Assembly: GCF_001854405.1 (NCBI RefSeq)
Contig: NZ_CP017718.1
Location: 3,286,001 to 3,350,000, forward strand
Source of the DNA: Hyphomonas sp. Mor2
GTDB taxonomy: Bacteria > Pseudomonadota > Alphaproteobacteria > Caulobacterales > Hyphomonadaceae
DNA: 64,000 nt
Direction of reading: 5' to 3'
The position numbers were made by a program, and so were the translations under genes. Positions within the stretch are counted from its first letter, which is position 1; each line of letters starts with the position of its first letter. The notes under the pieces were generated by a model that did not search any database, was not told the DNA's origin, and worked only from the letters and a program-made list of their open reading frames with translations. Of the stretch, positions 44,200 through 54,182 are shown in pieces.

Positions 44200-44673
44200 T
44201 TAGATGTATTTCACTTCAGCGACTTCGTAGACGCGGGCCCCGCCGGGGGCTGCGACCTCTGCTTCATCGCCTTCGCCTTTTCCGATCAGCGCGCGGGCGA
44301 TGGGTGAGGTGTTCGAGACCTTGCCTTTGGCGATGTCTGCTTCGTCTTCGCCGACGATCTGATAGGTCGACTCGTCTTCTGTATCGACATCGATAATTGT
44401 GACAGTCGCCCCGAAGACGATTTTGTCGCCCTTGATCTTCGTCAGATCAATCACGTCAGCGCGCGAAAGCTTGTCTTCAAGTTCGACAATACGACCTTCA
44501 ATAAAGGACTGTTTCTCCTTGGCAGCGTGATACTCGGCATTCTCTGACAAATCGCCATGCTCGCGCGCTTCTGCGATTGCCTGAATCACGGCCGGGCGCT
44601 CGACCGACTTGAGATTTTTCAATTCTGCGTCGAGGGCCTCATAGCCCCCGGCGGTCATGGGTGTACGTTGCAT
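44200..44673 (-). CDS. greA: Transcription elongation factor GreA
   Basis: Rescues backtracked RNA polymerase by stimulating transcript cleavage through the secondary channel. The 157-residue protein has the N-terminal coiled coil with [20 protein letters not shown], the acidic tip region [20 protein letters not shown], and the FKBP-like C-terminus with [18 protein letters not shown] [20 protein letters not shown]. It lies 87 bp after carB on the same strand, a common arrangement (carB-greA). Confidence 0.97.
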   Translation of the reverse strand: MQRTPMTAGGYEALDAELKNLKSVERPAVIQAIAEAREHGDLSENAEYHAAKEKQSFIEGRIVELEDKLSRADVIDLTKIKGDKIVFGATVTIIDVDTEDESTYQIVGEDEADIAKGKVSNTSPIARALIGKGEGDEAEVAAPGGARVYEVAEVKYI

Positions 44674-44760
44674 GAATTATGTACCGTTCTTGGGTCTGAA
44701 AGACAGCGTCCAATCAAAAGACAAGCGCGTCAAGTAGTGCAAAATGTCCGGATTCGCAAG

Positions 44761-47700
44761 TTATGCTTTCTGCAGCGCGCGAACAGAGAGCGGTTTTTCG
44801 CGCATCGCGCGAATCGCTTTCACAGCAGCGCGTGAGGCGGACAAAGTCGTGAAGTATGGAATGTTCTGGATCAGCGCCGTGCGCCGGATCGACTTGGAGT
44901 CCTTGCGCGATTGTGCGCCTTCGGTCGTATTCAGCACGAGATCGATCGTGCCGTTGAGAATCTCGTCTTCAATGTTCGGCTTGCCTTCCAACACCTTCTT
45001 GACTGTTTCCGTCTCGATTCCGTGCTCGCGCAGGAAGCTGGCCGTGCCCGCGGTGGCAACGATCGTGAAGCCCATGTCCGTCAGGCTCTTGGCTGGTTCG
45101 ATAATCTCATCCTTGTCGGCGTCCCTCAGCGAAATGAAGGCCCGCCCACCGGTCGGCAGGGTGACGCCGGCACCAATTTGGGATTTCAGGAAGGCCGTGC
45201 CGAAATCATCATCCCAGCCCATGACCTCTCCGGTCGAACGCATCTCTGGGCCCAGGATCGGATCGACATTGGCGAACCGTGCAAACGGGAAGACGGCCTC
45301 TTTTACGGCGACCCGATTGGCCTCGGCGTGGCGCAGGTCAAACTCGGTCAACGCTTTGCCGCCCATGATCTTGGCCGCGATCGAGGCGATTGGAGCGCCG
45401 ACGGCCTTGGCGACGAACGGCACGGTCCGGCTGGCTCGCGGATTCGCTTCCAGGACGTAGATTTCATCGTCCTTAACGGCGTACTGAATATTGATCAGGC
45501 CCGATACGTTGAGAGCTTTCGCGAGTGCAATCGTCTGCTCACTCAGGCGCCCGATAATGCTGGGTGACAGCGTATAAGGCGGCAGGGCACAGGCGCTGTC
45601 ACCGGAATGCACGCCGGCTTCCTCAATATGTTCCATGATACCGGCAACGTGAACGTTCTCGCCATCGCAAAGCGCATCTACGTCGACTTCAATCGCGTCG
45701 GACAGATAACGATCGAGGAAGAGCGATCCATCGCCTGCCACAGACAGCGCATAGCCGGCATATTCGCGAACGTCCTCGTCTGAATGGCAGATCCGCATTG
45801 CGGTGCCCGAGAGCACGAAGGACGGCCGCAGCATGACCGGATAGCCGAGCTCCTGCGCCTTTTCGAGCGTCTCTTCCAATGACCGCGCCGTTGCGGATGG
45901 AGGCTGGGATATGCCGAGATTGGACAGAAGTGCCGACCATTCCTTGCGATCTTCCGCAAGGTCGATGCTGTCCGGGCTGGTGCCGAGGATCGGGACGCCC
46001 GCCTGGTTCAGCGGCTGCGCCAACTTGAGCGGGGTCTGACCGCCAAACTGAACAATGACGCCCGCAAGCTCCCCAGCGCTTTGTTCCTTGTAAATGATTT
46101 CAGACACATGCTCTTCAGTCAGCGGCTCGAAATAAAGGCGATCGGAGGTGTCATAGTCGGTCGAAACCGTTTCCGGATTGCAGTTCACCATGACGCTTTC
46201 AATGCCGATATCGGCCATCGCAAAGGCGGCGTGGCAGCAGCAATAGTCAAACTCGATGCCTTGTCCGATGCGGTTTGGCCCACCGCCGAGAATGATCGCT
46301 TTCTTGCGCTCCGAAGGCAGGGCTTCGCAATCGGGCGCGTCCATGCCGAAAGCCGGGTGCTCATAAGTCGAATAGAGATAGGGCGTCTTGGCCGCAAACT
46401 CGGCGGCGCAGGTGTCGATCCGCTTGTAGACGGGGCGCACGGAAAGGGCGTGACGTGCGGAGCGTACGTGTTGTTCGGTTTGTCCAATCAGGTCGCCAAG
46501 GCGCGCGTCGGAGAAACCCATGGCTTTGAGGTCAGTAAACTCGCGCTGCGTCTCCGGCAGGCCGTCGCGGCGGATATTCTCCTCGACGGAGACGATTTGA
46601 GCGATCTGGCGCAGGAACCAGAGATCAATGCTGGTTGCGGCATGGACGTCCTCAACCGAGATCCCGATCCGGAAGGCCTGAGCGACAATGCGCAGCCGAT
46701 CCGGGGTCTGCTTGCTGAGGGCTTCGCGCAAGGCGCCTTCGCCTCTGAATTCAATCTCGTTGAGGCCGTTGAGGCCGGTCTCCAGCGAGCAGAGCGCTTT
46801 CTGAAAACTTTCCTGGAAGTTCCGGCCGATGGCCATGGCTTCACCGACGGATTTCATCGCTGTGGTCAGCAGCGGTTCGGCCCCTTCGAATTTCTCGAAT
46901 GCGAAGCGCGGGATCTTGGTGACGACATAGTCGATGGTCGGTTCGAAGGAGGCGGGCGTGACGCCGGTAATATCATTGTCGAGCTCGTCCAGCGTGTAGC
47001 CGACCGCCAGTTTGGCAGCGATCTTCGCGATCGGGAATCCCGTCGCTTTGGAGGCGAGGGCCGAGGAGCGAGAGACACGCGGGTTCATCTCGATCACGAC
47101 GAGGCGCCCGTCGTCTGGGTTGACCGCAAACTGGACGTTCGAGCCGCCGGTTTCGACCCCGATCTCGCGCAATACAGCAAGCGAGGCATTGCGCATGACC
47201 TGATACTCACGGTCGGTCAGTGTCAGCGCCGGAGCGACCGTGATCGAGTCTCCCGTATGTACGCCCATCGGATCGACATTCTCGATCGCGCAAATGATGA
47301 TGGCATTGTCGGCTTTGTCGCGCACGACTTCCATCTCGTACTCTTTCCAGCCGAGCAGGCTCTCATCAACCAGGATCTGGGCGACCGGCGAGGCGGCAAT
47401 TCCTGCGCGACAAATTTCTTCATATTCGGCCCGGTTATAGGCCACGCCGCCGCCTGTCCCGCCAAGCGTGAATGCAGGCCGGATAATCGCTGGCAAGCCG
47501 ACATGGTCGAGGACATCCAGCGCGTTCTTGAGACCGGTAATGCGGTCATACGAGCCGTCTTCATTCTTTGGCGAAGAGACGATTTCGGCTTTTGGATTCT
47601 CGAGCCCGATCCGATCCATGGCTTCACGGAAGAGTTTGCGGTCTTCGGCCATTTCGATCGCGTCGGCCCGGGCGCCAATCAATTCGACCTTGTGCTTAGA

Positions 47701-48024
47701 AAGAACCCCCGCCTGTTCAAGGGCGAGGGCACAATTCAAAGCGGTTTGACCGCCCATCGTCGGAAGCAGCGCGTCCGGCTTTTCGATCTCGATAATCTTC
47801 TCGACGAAATCCGGTGTGATGGGCTCGATATAGGTGGCATCAGCGAGCCCGGGATCGGTCATGATCGTCGCTGGATTGGAATTGACCAGAATGACCCGAT
47901 AGCCTTCGCCCTTGAGGGCTTTGATCGCCTGGACGCCCGAATAATCGAACTCACAAGCCTGTCCGATAATGATAGGGCCGGCACCGATAACAAGAATGGA
48001 TTGAATATCGGTGCGTTTGGGCAT
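44761..48024 (-). CDS. carB: Carbamoyl-phosphate synthase large subunit CarB
   Basis: Makes carbamoyl phosphate for arginine and pyrimidine synthesis, with the glutaminase CarA. The 1087-residue protein is complete: two ATP-grasp halves ([19 protein letters not shown] in the first, [18 protein letters not shown] in the second), the FTLGGTGGG loop, an oligomerisation domain and the C-terminal MGS-like allosteric domain. carA is not adjacent; it would be elsewhere. Starts [16 protein letters not shown], the usual family start. Confidence 0.98.
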   Translation of the reverse strand: MPKRTDIQSILVIGAGPIIIGQACEFDYSGVQAIKALKGEGYRVILVNSNPATIMTDPGLADATYIEPITPDFVEKIIEIEKPDALLPTMGGQTALNCALALEQAGVLSKHKVELIGARADAIEMAEDRKLFREAMDRIGLENPKAEIVSSPKNEDGSYDRITGLKNALDVLDHVGLPAIIRPAFTLGGTGGGVAYNRAEYEEICRAGIAASPVAQILVDESLLGWKEYEMEVVRDKADNAIIICAIENVDPMGVHTGDSITVAPALTLTDREYQVMRNASLAVLREIGVETGGSNVQFAVNPDDGRLVVIEMNPRVSRSSALASKATGFPIAKIAAKLAVGYTLDELDNDITGVTPASFEPTIDYVVTKIPRFAFEKFEGAEPLLTTAMKSVGEAMAIGRNFQESFQKALCSLETGLNGLNEIEFRGEGALREALSKQTPDRLRIVAQAFRIGISVEDVHAATSIDLWFLRQIAQIVSVEENIRRDGLPETQREFTDLKAMGFSDARLGDLIGQTEQHVRSARHALSVRPVYKRIDTCAAEFAAKTPYLYSTYEHPAFGMDAPDCEALPSERKKAIILGGGPNRIGQGIEFDYCCCHAAFAMADIGIESVMVNCNPETVSTDYDTSDRLYFEPLTEEHVSEIIYKEQSAGELAGVIVQFGGQTPLKLAQPLNQAGVPILGTSPDSIDLAEDRKEWSALLSNLGISQPPSATARSLEETLEKAQELGYPVMLRPSFVLSGTAMRICHSDEDVREYAGYALSVAGDGSLFLDRYLSDAIEVDVDALCDGENVHVAGIMEHIEEAGVHSGDSACALPPYTLSPSIIGRLSEQTIALAKALNVSGLINIQYAVKDDEIYVLEANPRASRTVPFVAKAVGAPIASIAAKIMGGKALTEFDLRHAEANRVAVKEAVFPFARFANVDPILGPEMRSTGEVMGWDDDFGTAFLKSQIGAGVTLPTGGRAFISLRDADKDEIIEPAKSLTDMGFTIVATAGTASFLREHGIETETVKKVLEGKPNIEDEILNGTIDLVLNTTEGAQSRKDSKSIRRTALIQNIPYFTTLSASRAAVKAIRAMREKPLSVRALQKA

Positions 48025-48358
48025 CTGGCATTCCTTTTATCTATTTTGCGGCGCAGGCAAACGGCTGCCCTATAGCGGGGAGTCGGGCAGGGGGGCAAGC
48101 GGAAATGACGCGATTTCCTCGAAAAGATACAAACCCGCTGAAATCCGTATCCGAGACAGCACATGGCCCCTCGTCAGGAGGGTGCCGGGTCGGTCGGATT
48201 GCAACCCAAATTGCGCATCGCATGGGCGCTGGGTGCAGGAGTGTTCAGGAAACGCGATTTCGATCCGTTCCGAGCTTTGCAAGTGGCCTTCTTCTTGCTT
48301 TTGATTTGGGGAACGGGACATCTTACTGGATAGACAGCGATAATCGCGCGCGAAGCTC
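48025..48358. other. Divergent intergenic region between carB and the GT2 gene
   Basis: About 330 bp that must hold the promoters of both genes. I see no hairpin, riboswitch-like structure or convincing small gene; open frames here are short and unlike protein. Confidence 0.5.
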
Positions 48359-49495
48359 ATGACAGACGCACAGATCTTGGACAAAATTGACACAGAAGTG
48401 TCGGCCTCCGCGCGGGTTCCGGAGCTGACAATTGTGGTTCCGACATTCAATGAACGGGACAATGTGTTCCAGCTGGTTGAATCCATCGATCAGGCGCTGA
48501 CGGGTGTCGCCTGGGAAATAGTGTTCGTTGACGATGATTCTCCGGATGGAACCGCCGATACGGTTCGGACACTTGCACTGAAGGACCCTCGCGTCCGCAT
48601 TCTGCAGCGGATCGGACGACGCGGCCTGTCGAGTGCCTGCATTGAGGGCTTTTTGTCATCCTCCGCGCCCAATCTGGCGGTGATGGACGGGGATTTGCAG
48701 CATGATGAAACGGTCCTGCCGCAAATGCTGGACAAGCTGCGGGAGGGATCGACGGATCTGGTCGTCGGAACGCGCTATGCCCTTGGCGGGTCGGTTGGTG
48801 AGTGGGATGCATCGCGGCAGCGCATGAGCCATCTTGCCACCCGCATTTGTAAACTGATGACGGGAGTATCTCTGAGTGACCCAATGAGCGGGTTCTTCAT
48901 GATGCGCAGAGACGCCTTCCATTCTGTGGCGCGGGATCTGTCCGGGATCGGCTTCAAGATCCTGCTCGATATTGCGGCTACCGGAAAAGGTAAGCTCAGG
49001 GTCGCTGAGGTCCCTTTCACGTTTGCCCCGCGCCATGCCGGTGAGAGCAAGCTCGACTCGATGATCCTCTGGGAGTTCCTGATGCTGCTGCTCGACAAGA
49101 AGTTTGGCTGGTTCATTCCGGCCCGTTTTTTGTCCTTTGCCTTTATCGGGGCGTTTGGGGTGGTCGTCCATTTCCTGGTCTTGATGAGCCTGTACCATCT
49201 CGTCGATCTGGCCTTCATCTGGGCGGAAGTCGGCGCCGTGACGATTGCCATGATCTCAAACTTTGCCCTCAACAATGTTCTGACCTATCGCGACCGGCGC
49301 AAGACGGGCTGGAAGTGGCTGATTGGACTGGCTTCGTTCATGGGCGTGTGTTCGGTCGGTGCCGTCGCGAATGTCGGAATTGCGCATTACCTGTATAGCG
49401 GATCCACCTTCTGGGCCCTTGCGGCTCTGGCGGGTATCCTGGTTGGCCTTGTCTGGAACTATGCACTGACCGCTGTCTACACCTGGAAGAAGTAA
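48359..49495 (+). CDS. DPM1-like glycosyltransferase fused to GtrA membrane domain
   Basis: 378 residues in two parts. Residues about 20-250 are a GT2 domain like dolichol-phosphate mannosyltransferase: TIVVPTFNERDNV, FVDDDSPDGTADTV, MDGDLQHDE (the metal-binding DxD type) and MSGFFMMRRDAF. Residues about 255-378 are a four-helix GtrA domain (FLSFAFIGAFGVVVHF to YALTAVYTWKK). Such fusions make polyprenyl-phosphate sugars and may flip them. The next gene, a GT39-like membrane enzyme, would use that donor in the periplasm. Confidence 0.9.
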   Translation: MTDAQILDKIDTEVSASARVPELTIVVPTFNERDNVFQLVESIDQALTGVAWEIVFVDDDSPDGTADTVRTLALKDPRVRILQRIGRRGLSSACIEGFLSSSAPNLAVMDGDLQHDETVLPQMLDKLREGSTDLVVGTRYALGGSVGEWDASRQRMSHLATRICKLMTGVSLSDPMSGFFMMRRDAFHSVARDLSGIGFKILLDIAATGKGKLRVAEVPFTFAPRHAGESKLDSMILWEFLMLLLDKKFGWFIPARFLSFAFIGAFGVVVHFLVLMSLYHLVDLAFIWAEVGAVTIAMISNFALNNVLTYRDRRKTGWKWLIGLASFMGVCSVGAVANVGIAHYLYSGSTFWALAALAGILVGLVWNYALTAVYTWKK

Positions 49496-49503
49496 GGCTG
49501 ACC

Positions 49504-51036
49504 ATGTCTGGAAAAGATCGTTCGGTAGATCGCTTAGAGCTCGACGCCCTGACCTGGACCGGTCTTGGTTTGGTCCTGTTCGGTCTGACGCTCGCACTCT
49601 TCAATCTGACGTCGCGCAGTTTGTGGTGGGATGAATTGTTCACCATGGCCCTCGCCTCGGCGGAGACCAGCGGCGCAGATGCGGCAGAACAGATCAGCGC
49701 AGACGTACATCCGCCGCTTTATTTCTGGGGCGCGCGGATGTGGATGCTGCTGTGGTCTTCGACCAGCGATTTCACCCTGCGCCTGTTCAACCTTGTTCCA
49801 TACGCGATTGCCGCGTTGGCGGCGTTTCAGACCCTCTCCCGAACCCGAGACAAAGGCCTCACGCTTTGGGCGATCCTGTTCTTCACCAGTTTCGGAACGC
49901 TCTGGTACCTGCAGGAAGCCAGAATGTACGCGATGCTCATCGCTTCGGCCTTTATGGCCTGCCTCGTGGTGATGGAATTTCGTGACAAGGTGAACACACC
50001 ACTGACCCCGGCCTATGCCGTTCTCACATCCCTCGGATTTGTGATTCTTCCCTTCGGTCACTGGTTCAGTCTGGCTTTTTGCGGTCTCATCCTGATCGGC
50101 TTGTGTGTCTGGGCGCTGCGGCTGGGCGCACGATCCTATCTGATCCTGTTTTTCACTCAGGGCGCTGTGCTGGGACTCGCCGGCGTGATCTGGATCCTCA
50201 TGAACATGGACAATACGCTGGGCGGTGTTGGTGGTTATGGTGAGCACATTTATGGCGGCGCGATCACGCTCTGGGGCGTTCGGTTGTCGACGACCGGGAC
50301 TTTGCTCTTCACGTTGAGCTTGAACCCGATCCTGATTGCGGCAGCGCTGTATGGCGCCGTGCATATTGCGCGAACCCGGCAGCAGCTTCCTGAATTCGGG
50401 ATTATTCTCGGCGCGTCAGGGGTCCTGTTTGTCAGCATCTATGCGGTCTCCATCTTTGCACCCATGTATCCGCCGAGAAACTTCACATGGCTCATCCCGG
50501 TCCTGACGCTGCTGGCATCTGTCGGTTTGAAGCGCGCATTTGACCAAATCGATTTTTCCAATGCTCGGCGCGCCGCTAGCCTGCTGGTGATCAGTGCTGT
50601 ATCTGCCACCATTGGCTGGGTCTTCATCACCGCGGACAGCGTCTCCAAGACGTTCCGGCTGGAGCAGGATGAGTGGCGTCAAGCGGGGCAATATGTGTCG
50701 AATGTCCCAGGCTGCGAAAACAGTGTCATTCCGGTTTCGACGCAATGGCTGACGCCGCGCCACGCGCCTGACTCTATTGCGATGAAATACTCCAAGAAGC
50801 TGTATGATCACTACCTGAAAGAGGGCGTGGAGGCTCGCGTCATCATTCCGGGCAAGGACACGGTTCAGATCGGACAGACCGACTGCTCCGTTGTGCTCTG
50901 GATCGGACAAGTGGGGCCGGTGGAATCTGAAACCATCGCAGCCGATGTTCTGGGCCCCGATTTCAACAATCAGACCCGCCGCCAGACCTTTCAGGGGCAC
51001 GTTGTATTGATCGCGGACAAGCCTGAAAACCTGTAA
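49504..51036 (+). CDS. GT39-like membrane glycosyltransferase
   Basis: 510-residue membrane protein with about eleven helices and the GT-C features of the PMT/ArnT family: an early acidic loop SLWWDELFTMALASAE with the DE catalytic-type motif, HPPLYFWGARMW, and SLTLWYLQEARMY-like FGTLWYLQEARMYAML. The C-terminal 100 residues form a soluble periplasmic part. It is 8 bp after the DPM1-GtrA gene, so one pair makes and uses a polyprenyl-linked sugar. Acceptor (lipid A, protein or glycan) unknown. Confidence 0.85.
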   Translation: MSGKDRSVDRLELDALTWTGLGLVLFGLTLALFNLTSRSLWWDELFTMALASAETSGADAAEQISADVHPPLYFWGARMWMLLWSSTSDFTLRLFNLVPYAIAALAAFQTLSRTRDKGLTLWAILFFTSFGTLWYLQEARMYAMLIASAFMACLVVMEFRDKVNTPLTPAYAVLTSLGFVILPFGHWFSLAFCGLILIGLCVWALRLGARSYLILFFTQGAVLGLAGVIWILMNMDNTLGGVGGYGEHIYGGAITLWGVRLSTTGTLLFTLSLNPILIAAALYGAVHIARTRQQLPEFGIILGASGVLFVSIYAVSIFAPMYPPRNFTWLIPVLTLLASVGLKRAFDQIDFSNARRAASLLVISAVSATIGWVFITADSVSKTFRLEQDEWRQAGQYVSNVPGCENSVIPVSTQWLTPRHAPDSIAMKYSKKLYDHYLKEGVEARVIIPGKDTVQIGQTDCSVVLWIGQVGPVESETIAADVLGPDFNNQTRRQTFQGHVVLIADKPENL

Positions 51037-51069
51037 GGCGTCGATCGCCCGGCAAGGGCGCGCAGAGCG

Positions 51070-52260
51070 CTAAAGACCCAGAACCCGTTTCGCGATAATA
51101 TTCTTCTGGATCTCATTGGTGCCGCCATAAATGCTTTGGGCGCGCGCCCCGAAATAGGTTGAAACACCGGGCGCTGCATCGACGGAGTGACCGACCCAGT
51201 CGGGGCTGACGGCATCGTCGAATTTTCGCAAACCATGGGCCGCAGCGACGTCGAGATAGAGTGTCGTGATTTGTTGCGCGGTTTCCGTCGCAAGAATCTT
51301 GATGATCGACGCTTCCTTGCCAGGACTTCCGCCATCCTTCACCGCGGAAAGGACCCGTAGCACAGTCATTTCGAGGCCGTCGACGGCGATGTCAGCTTCG
51401 TTCAGTTTTCTGGCGAAGGCCTCGTCATCGATGAGCCGTGTATTGCCGCCGGTGGGTTCAGCGGTGGCGAGCGTGCGAATGTGGCGGAGCTGTTTTCGCT
51501 TGCCGCCAATCCGCGCATAGGACGTGCGCTCAAACCCGAGCAGATACTGGCTATAGGTCCAGCCTTTGCCTTCCTCGCCGATCAGATAGTCCGCCGGAAC
51601 GCGGACATCCTCGAAGATCACCATGTTGAGCACATGCTTGCCGTCAATGGTAATAATCGGTTTCAGGGTTACGCCTGGGCGATCCATTTCGCAGCAAATG
51701 AAGCTGATCCCCAGCTGCTTCTTTTCCTCTTTCGACGTCCGTGCAAGCAGGAAGATCCAGTCCGCATGCTGCGCGGCGCTGGTCCAGATCTTGGTGCCGT
51801 TGAGTACGTAATCGTCCCCGTCGCGCTTGGCCGAGAATTGCAACGAGGCGAGATCTGAACCGCTCTCCGGTTCGCTATAGCCTTGCGCCCAGCCAAGCGA
51901 GCCATCGCGTGTGCCGGGCAGCCATTTGTCCTGCTGAGCCTGTGATCCGAACGTATAAATGATCGGGCCGACATAGATAACGCCCATTGGCGTCACAGTT
52001 GGCACGCCTGCGCGCTCCAATTCCTCATCAAAGATATACTGCTCTTCCAGGCTCCAGCCGGGACCGCCATGCTCAGACGGCCAGGCGCTGGCGAGCCAGC
52101 CTCTGGCCCCGAGGGCCATTTCGGATTTGCGGACTTCGTCCGTGCCCAAACTCGCACCGGTCGCCACTTTGGCACGAATATCCTGAGGGTAATCGGTCTC
52201 GAAAAAGCGGCGAACTTCGGCGCGAAACGGGTCCAAAGCGGGATTTGGTGTCAGGTCCAT
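51070..52260 (-). CDS. Acyl-CoA dehydrogenase
   Basis: FAD-dependent dehydrogenase of 396 residues with N-terminal helical domain (RRFFETDYPQDIRAKV), middle beta domain (QGYSEPESGSDLASLQ, WTSAAQHADWIFLLART) and C-terminal helical domain ending YGGTNEIQKNIIAKRVLGL. The FAD loop GGTNEIQ is normal. It resembles the FadE6/17/26 branch, which includes enzymes for sterol or branched acyl-CoAs. It is a single gene, so no pathway can be read from context. Confidence 0.92.
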   Translation of the reverse strand: MDLTPNPALDPFRAEVRRFFETDYPQDIRAKVATGASLGTDEVRKSEMALGARGWLASAWPSEHGGPGWSLEEQYIFDEELERAGVPTVTPMGVIYVGPIIYTFGSQAQQDKWLPGTRDGSLGWAQGYSEPESGSDLASLQFSAKRDGDDYVLNGTKIWTSAAQHADWIFLLARTSKEEKKQLGISFICCEMDRPGVTLKPIITIDGKHVLNMVIFEDVRVPADYLIGEEGKGWTYSQYLLGFERTSYARIGGKRKQLRHIRTLATAEPTGGNTRLIDDEAFARKLNEADIAVDGLEMTVLRVLSAVKDGGSPGKEASIIKILATETAQQITTLYLDVAAAHGLRKFDDAVSPDWVGHSVDAAPGVSTYFGARAQSIYGGTNEIQKNIIAKRVLGL

Positions 52261-52328
52261 AGGATCAGTCTAGTGTTTCAATTTGGACTGGAAAGGGGTC
52301 TCCGAGGGTGATGGCGGCGCACGAAAGA

Positions 52329-52356
52329 ATCTCACTTTTTCACCAATTTGTGAGAT
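52329..52356. repeat. Inverted repeat upstream of folE
   Basis: Arms atctcac (52329-52335) and gtgagat (52350-52356) with a 14-base T/A-rich spacer, about 180 bp before folE and 70 bp from the acyl-CoA dehydrogenase start. A GANTC site overlaps the left arm (52327-52331). It could be an operator or hairpin; no T-run follows. Confidence 0.35.
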
Positions 52357-52536
52357 CTGATCTTCAGTAACTACCGTAAAGAGAGGCTAGTAACTTGTGG
52401 AATTCGCCACTATGTTCCGATTATCGCCCTGAGGGTATAACTCCGGGCGGGCGTTAAGTCCTTATCTGGCAGGGTCCTTGAATGGTTCGCTCCGGGTACG
52501 GCTCGACCTCCGTCCCTCAGACTAAGGAAAGACAAT

Positions 52537-53157
52537 ATGGCCATGGATGCCATCACCCCTGAAGATCAAATGACTGGCGGAGACGAAATCGAACGTCCCA
52601 GCATGGAAGAAGCCATGGATGCCGTGCGCACGCTTCTCGCCTGGGCCGGAGACGACCCCCGCCGTGAAGGCCTGATTGATACACCAAAGCGTGTGGTCAA
52701 AGCCTATCAAGAGTTTTTTGCCGGTTACGAAATGGACCCGGTCAAGGAGCTGTCGCGTACATTCGAAGATGTACAGGGCTATGACGATATCGTCATGCTC
52801 AAGGACATTGATGTCGAAAGTCATTGCGAGCACCACATGGTGCCGATCCTGGGTAAGGCGCATGTCGCTTACATGCCGACACATCGCGTGGTCGGGATCT
52901 CCAAGATTGCCCGCGTGGTCGAGATTTTCGGCAAGCGCCTGCAGACCCAGGAAACCATGACCGCTCAGGTCGCGGACTGCATCACTGATGCGTTGCAACC
53001 GGCAGGCGTGGCTGTGCTGATTGATGCCAAGCATCAGTGCATGACCACCCGCGGCGTGCACCACAAGAATGTTGCCACAGTGACCACGCAATTTACCGGC
53101 GTATTCAAGACCGATCAGGATCTGCGCAACCGCTTCCTGCGCTTCGCCGGACAATAA
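52537..53157 (+). CDS. folE: GTP cyclohydrolase I FolE
   Basis: First enzyme of tetrahydrofolate synthesis: GTP to dihydroneopterin triphosphate. The 206-residue type I enzyme has the zinc ligands in [12 protein letters not shown] and CMTTRGV, plus [14 protein letters not shown] and [27 protein letters not shown] before the ATG is a good ribosome binding site. It stands alone with about 275 bp of upstream sequence. Confidence 0.97.
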   Translation: MAMDAITPEDQMTGGDEIERPSMEEAMDAVRTLLAWAGDDPRREGLIDTPKRVVKAYQEFFAGYEMDPVKELSRTFEDVQGYDDIVMLKDIDVESHCEHHMVPILGKAHVAYMPTHRVVGISKIARVVEIFGKRLQTQETMTAQVADCITDALQPAGVAVLIDAKHQCMTTRGVHHKNVATVTTQFTGVFKTDQDLRNRFLRFAGQ

Positions 53158-53253
53158 ACCTGCGGTTGCCCTTGGCAGAGGGGGCTCGCACCGTTAACCA
53201 TACTAGCGTCGCCGGGGACCTTGGCGGCGCTAATTTTTTGGGAGGATGGCCAA

Positions 53254-53577
53254 ATGAAGAAGTTTATTGCTGCAGCTGTAGCTGCTGGATTCATCGCAGC
53301 ACCTGCATTCGCTGCATCGATCACTGTCTCATTCGCGAACGATGACGGAACGACATCGGAATGGACATTTGACGGTGAAGGCACCGCTACAAGCGGCGAT
53401 GTCAGCGCGTCTTATACGTGGGACGAAGAGGCGATGAAGCTCTGCGCGGACGTGCCTGAGCAAGGCGAAATCTGCGCGACGTTCGACTCCGTGGCAGATG
53501 AGGTCGGCGAGAGTAGCGGATATACGCTTTCAAATGGCGGATCTGGCACCGCCACCATTATTGCGATGGAAGAATAG
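53254..53577 (+). CDS. Small exported protein, unrecognised
   Basis: 107 residues: signal peptide KKFIAAAVAAGFIAAPAFAA, then a small acidic beta-rich domain with two cysteines (KLCADVPEQGEICATF) that probably form a disulfide in the periplasm. Start at 53254 because GGGAGGA precedes it by eight bases and it begins MKKF. Strong ribosome binding site and a clear terminator suggest a well expressed single-gene transcript. No family recognised. Confidence 0.75.
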   Translation: MKKFIAAAVAAGFIAAPAFAASITVSFANDDGTTSEWTFDGEGTATSGDVSASYTWDEEAMKLCADVPEQGEICATFDSVADEVGESSGYTLSNGGSGTATIIAMEE

Positions 53578-53599
53578 TTCAATCACTCAATCAAGAATC

Positions 53600-53628
53600 A
53601 AAGCCCGGGCCTACGGTCCGGGCTTTTT
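53600..53628 (+). terminator. Intrinsic terminator of the small exported protein gene
   Basis: Nine-bp stem aaagcccgg / ccgggcttt (53600-53608, 53618-53626) followed by T residues. Confidence 0.9.
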
Positions 53629-53682
53629 CTTGACTCCTAACTCAATTGAAATTATTGATTATCAATAAGACGGAGTCCTCCC

Positions 53683-54093
53683 ATGCATGCAGAAATCGTT
53701 CGCCTCGGCTTGCACCAGGTCGATATCAAAGTGGTCAATGGAGACAGCATGCATGTGCTGCAATGGCGGCGCAATCTGCTTTGGGACGAGGTATTGCTCG
53801 ATGGCAAGCGCCAGGCGCATTCGTCTGGAGTGATGGGTCGCGAGAAAGTCTATGGCCTGGTCTTCGGGGCAGACGCGAATGGGCAGGGCGGAACGCAGAT
53901 CATGCTCCTGCTCGACCCAAGCACGGAACAGGGCAATTGGGGACACGCGAACCAGCGCATTAGCGGAATTCGCCTTGAATCCAGGGACGGCCCGATCGTT
54001 TCATATGGTACACTGGATCCGCAGGCTTTGCAGAAACCGGCGACATTTGCCGACTGGATGAAAAAGACGATGGGGATGGAGTGGGGCAACTAG
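53683..54093 (+). CDS. Hypothetical protein
   Basis: 136 residues, soluble, no signal or membrane segment. Looks folded, with conserved-looking stretches LLWDEVLLDGKRQAHSSGV, EKVYGLVFGADANGQGGTQ and QKPATFADWMKKTMGMEW, but I recognise no family. Weak ribosome binding site (GGAG at 53672). It is an isolated gene between two terminators. Confidence 0.7.
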   Translation: MHAEIVRLGLHQVDIKVVNGDSMHVLQWRRNLLWDEVLLDGKRQAHSSGVMGREKVYGLVFGADANGQGGTQIMLLLDPSTEQGNWGHANQRISGIRLESRDGPIVSYGTLDPQALQKPATFADWMKKTMGMEWGN

Positions 54094-54127
54094 TCCGCAC
54101 TTTCCTATGAACGCAACCGCTGCACAA

Positions 54128-54160
54128 AAAAAGGGCCAAGCAATACGCTCGGCCCTTTTT
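54128..54160. terminator. Bidirectional intrinsic terminator
   Basis: Ten-bp stem aaaaagggcc (54128-54137) / ggcccttttt (54151-54160) with A-run before and T-run after. It can end both the plus-strand hypothetical gene and the minus-strand CAP gene. Confidence 0.92.
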
Positions 54161-54182
54161 CTCTGATCTCGGGGGAACTCGA

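Noticed and set aside
46081-48075. A 664-codon plus-strand frame over carB
   Set aside because: Long shadow frame caused by high GC third positions in carB; carB on the minus strand is complete with all motifs.
52261-52536. Riboswitch or leader upstream of folE
   Set aside because: Only a 7-bp inverted repeat is visible; no known riboswitch core is recognisable.
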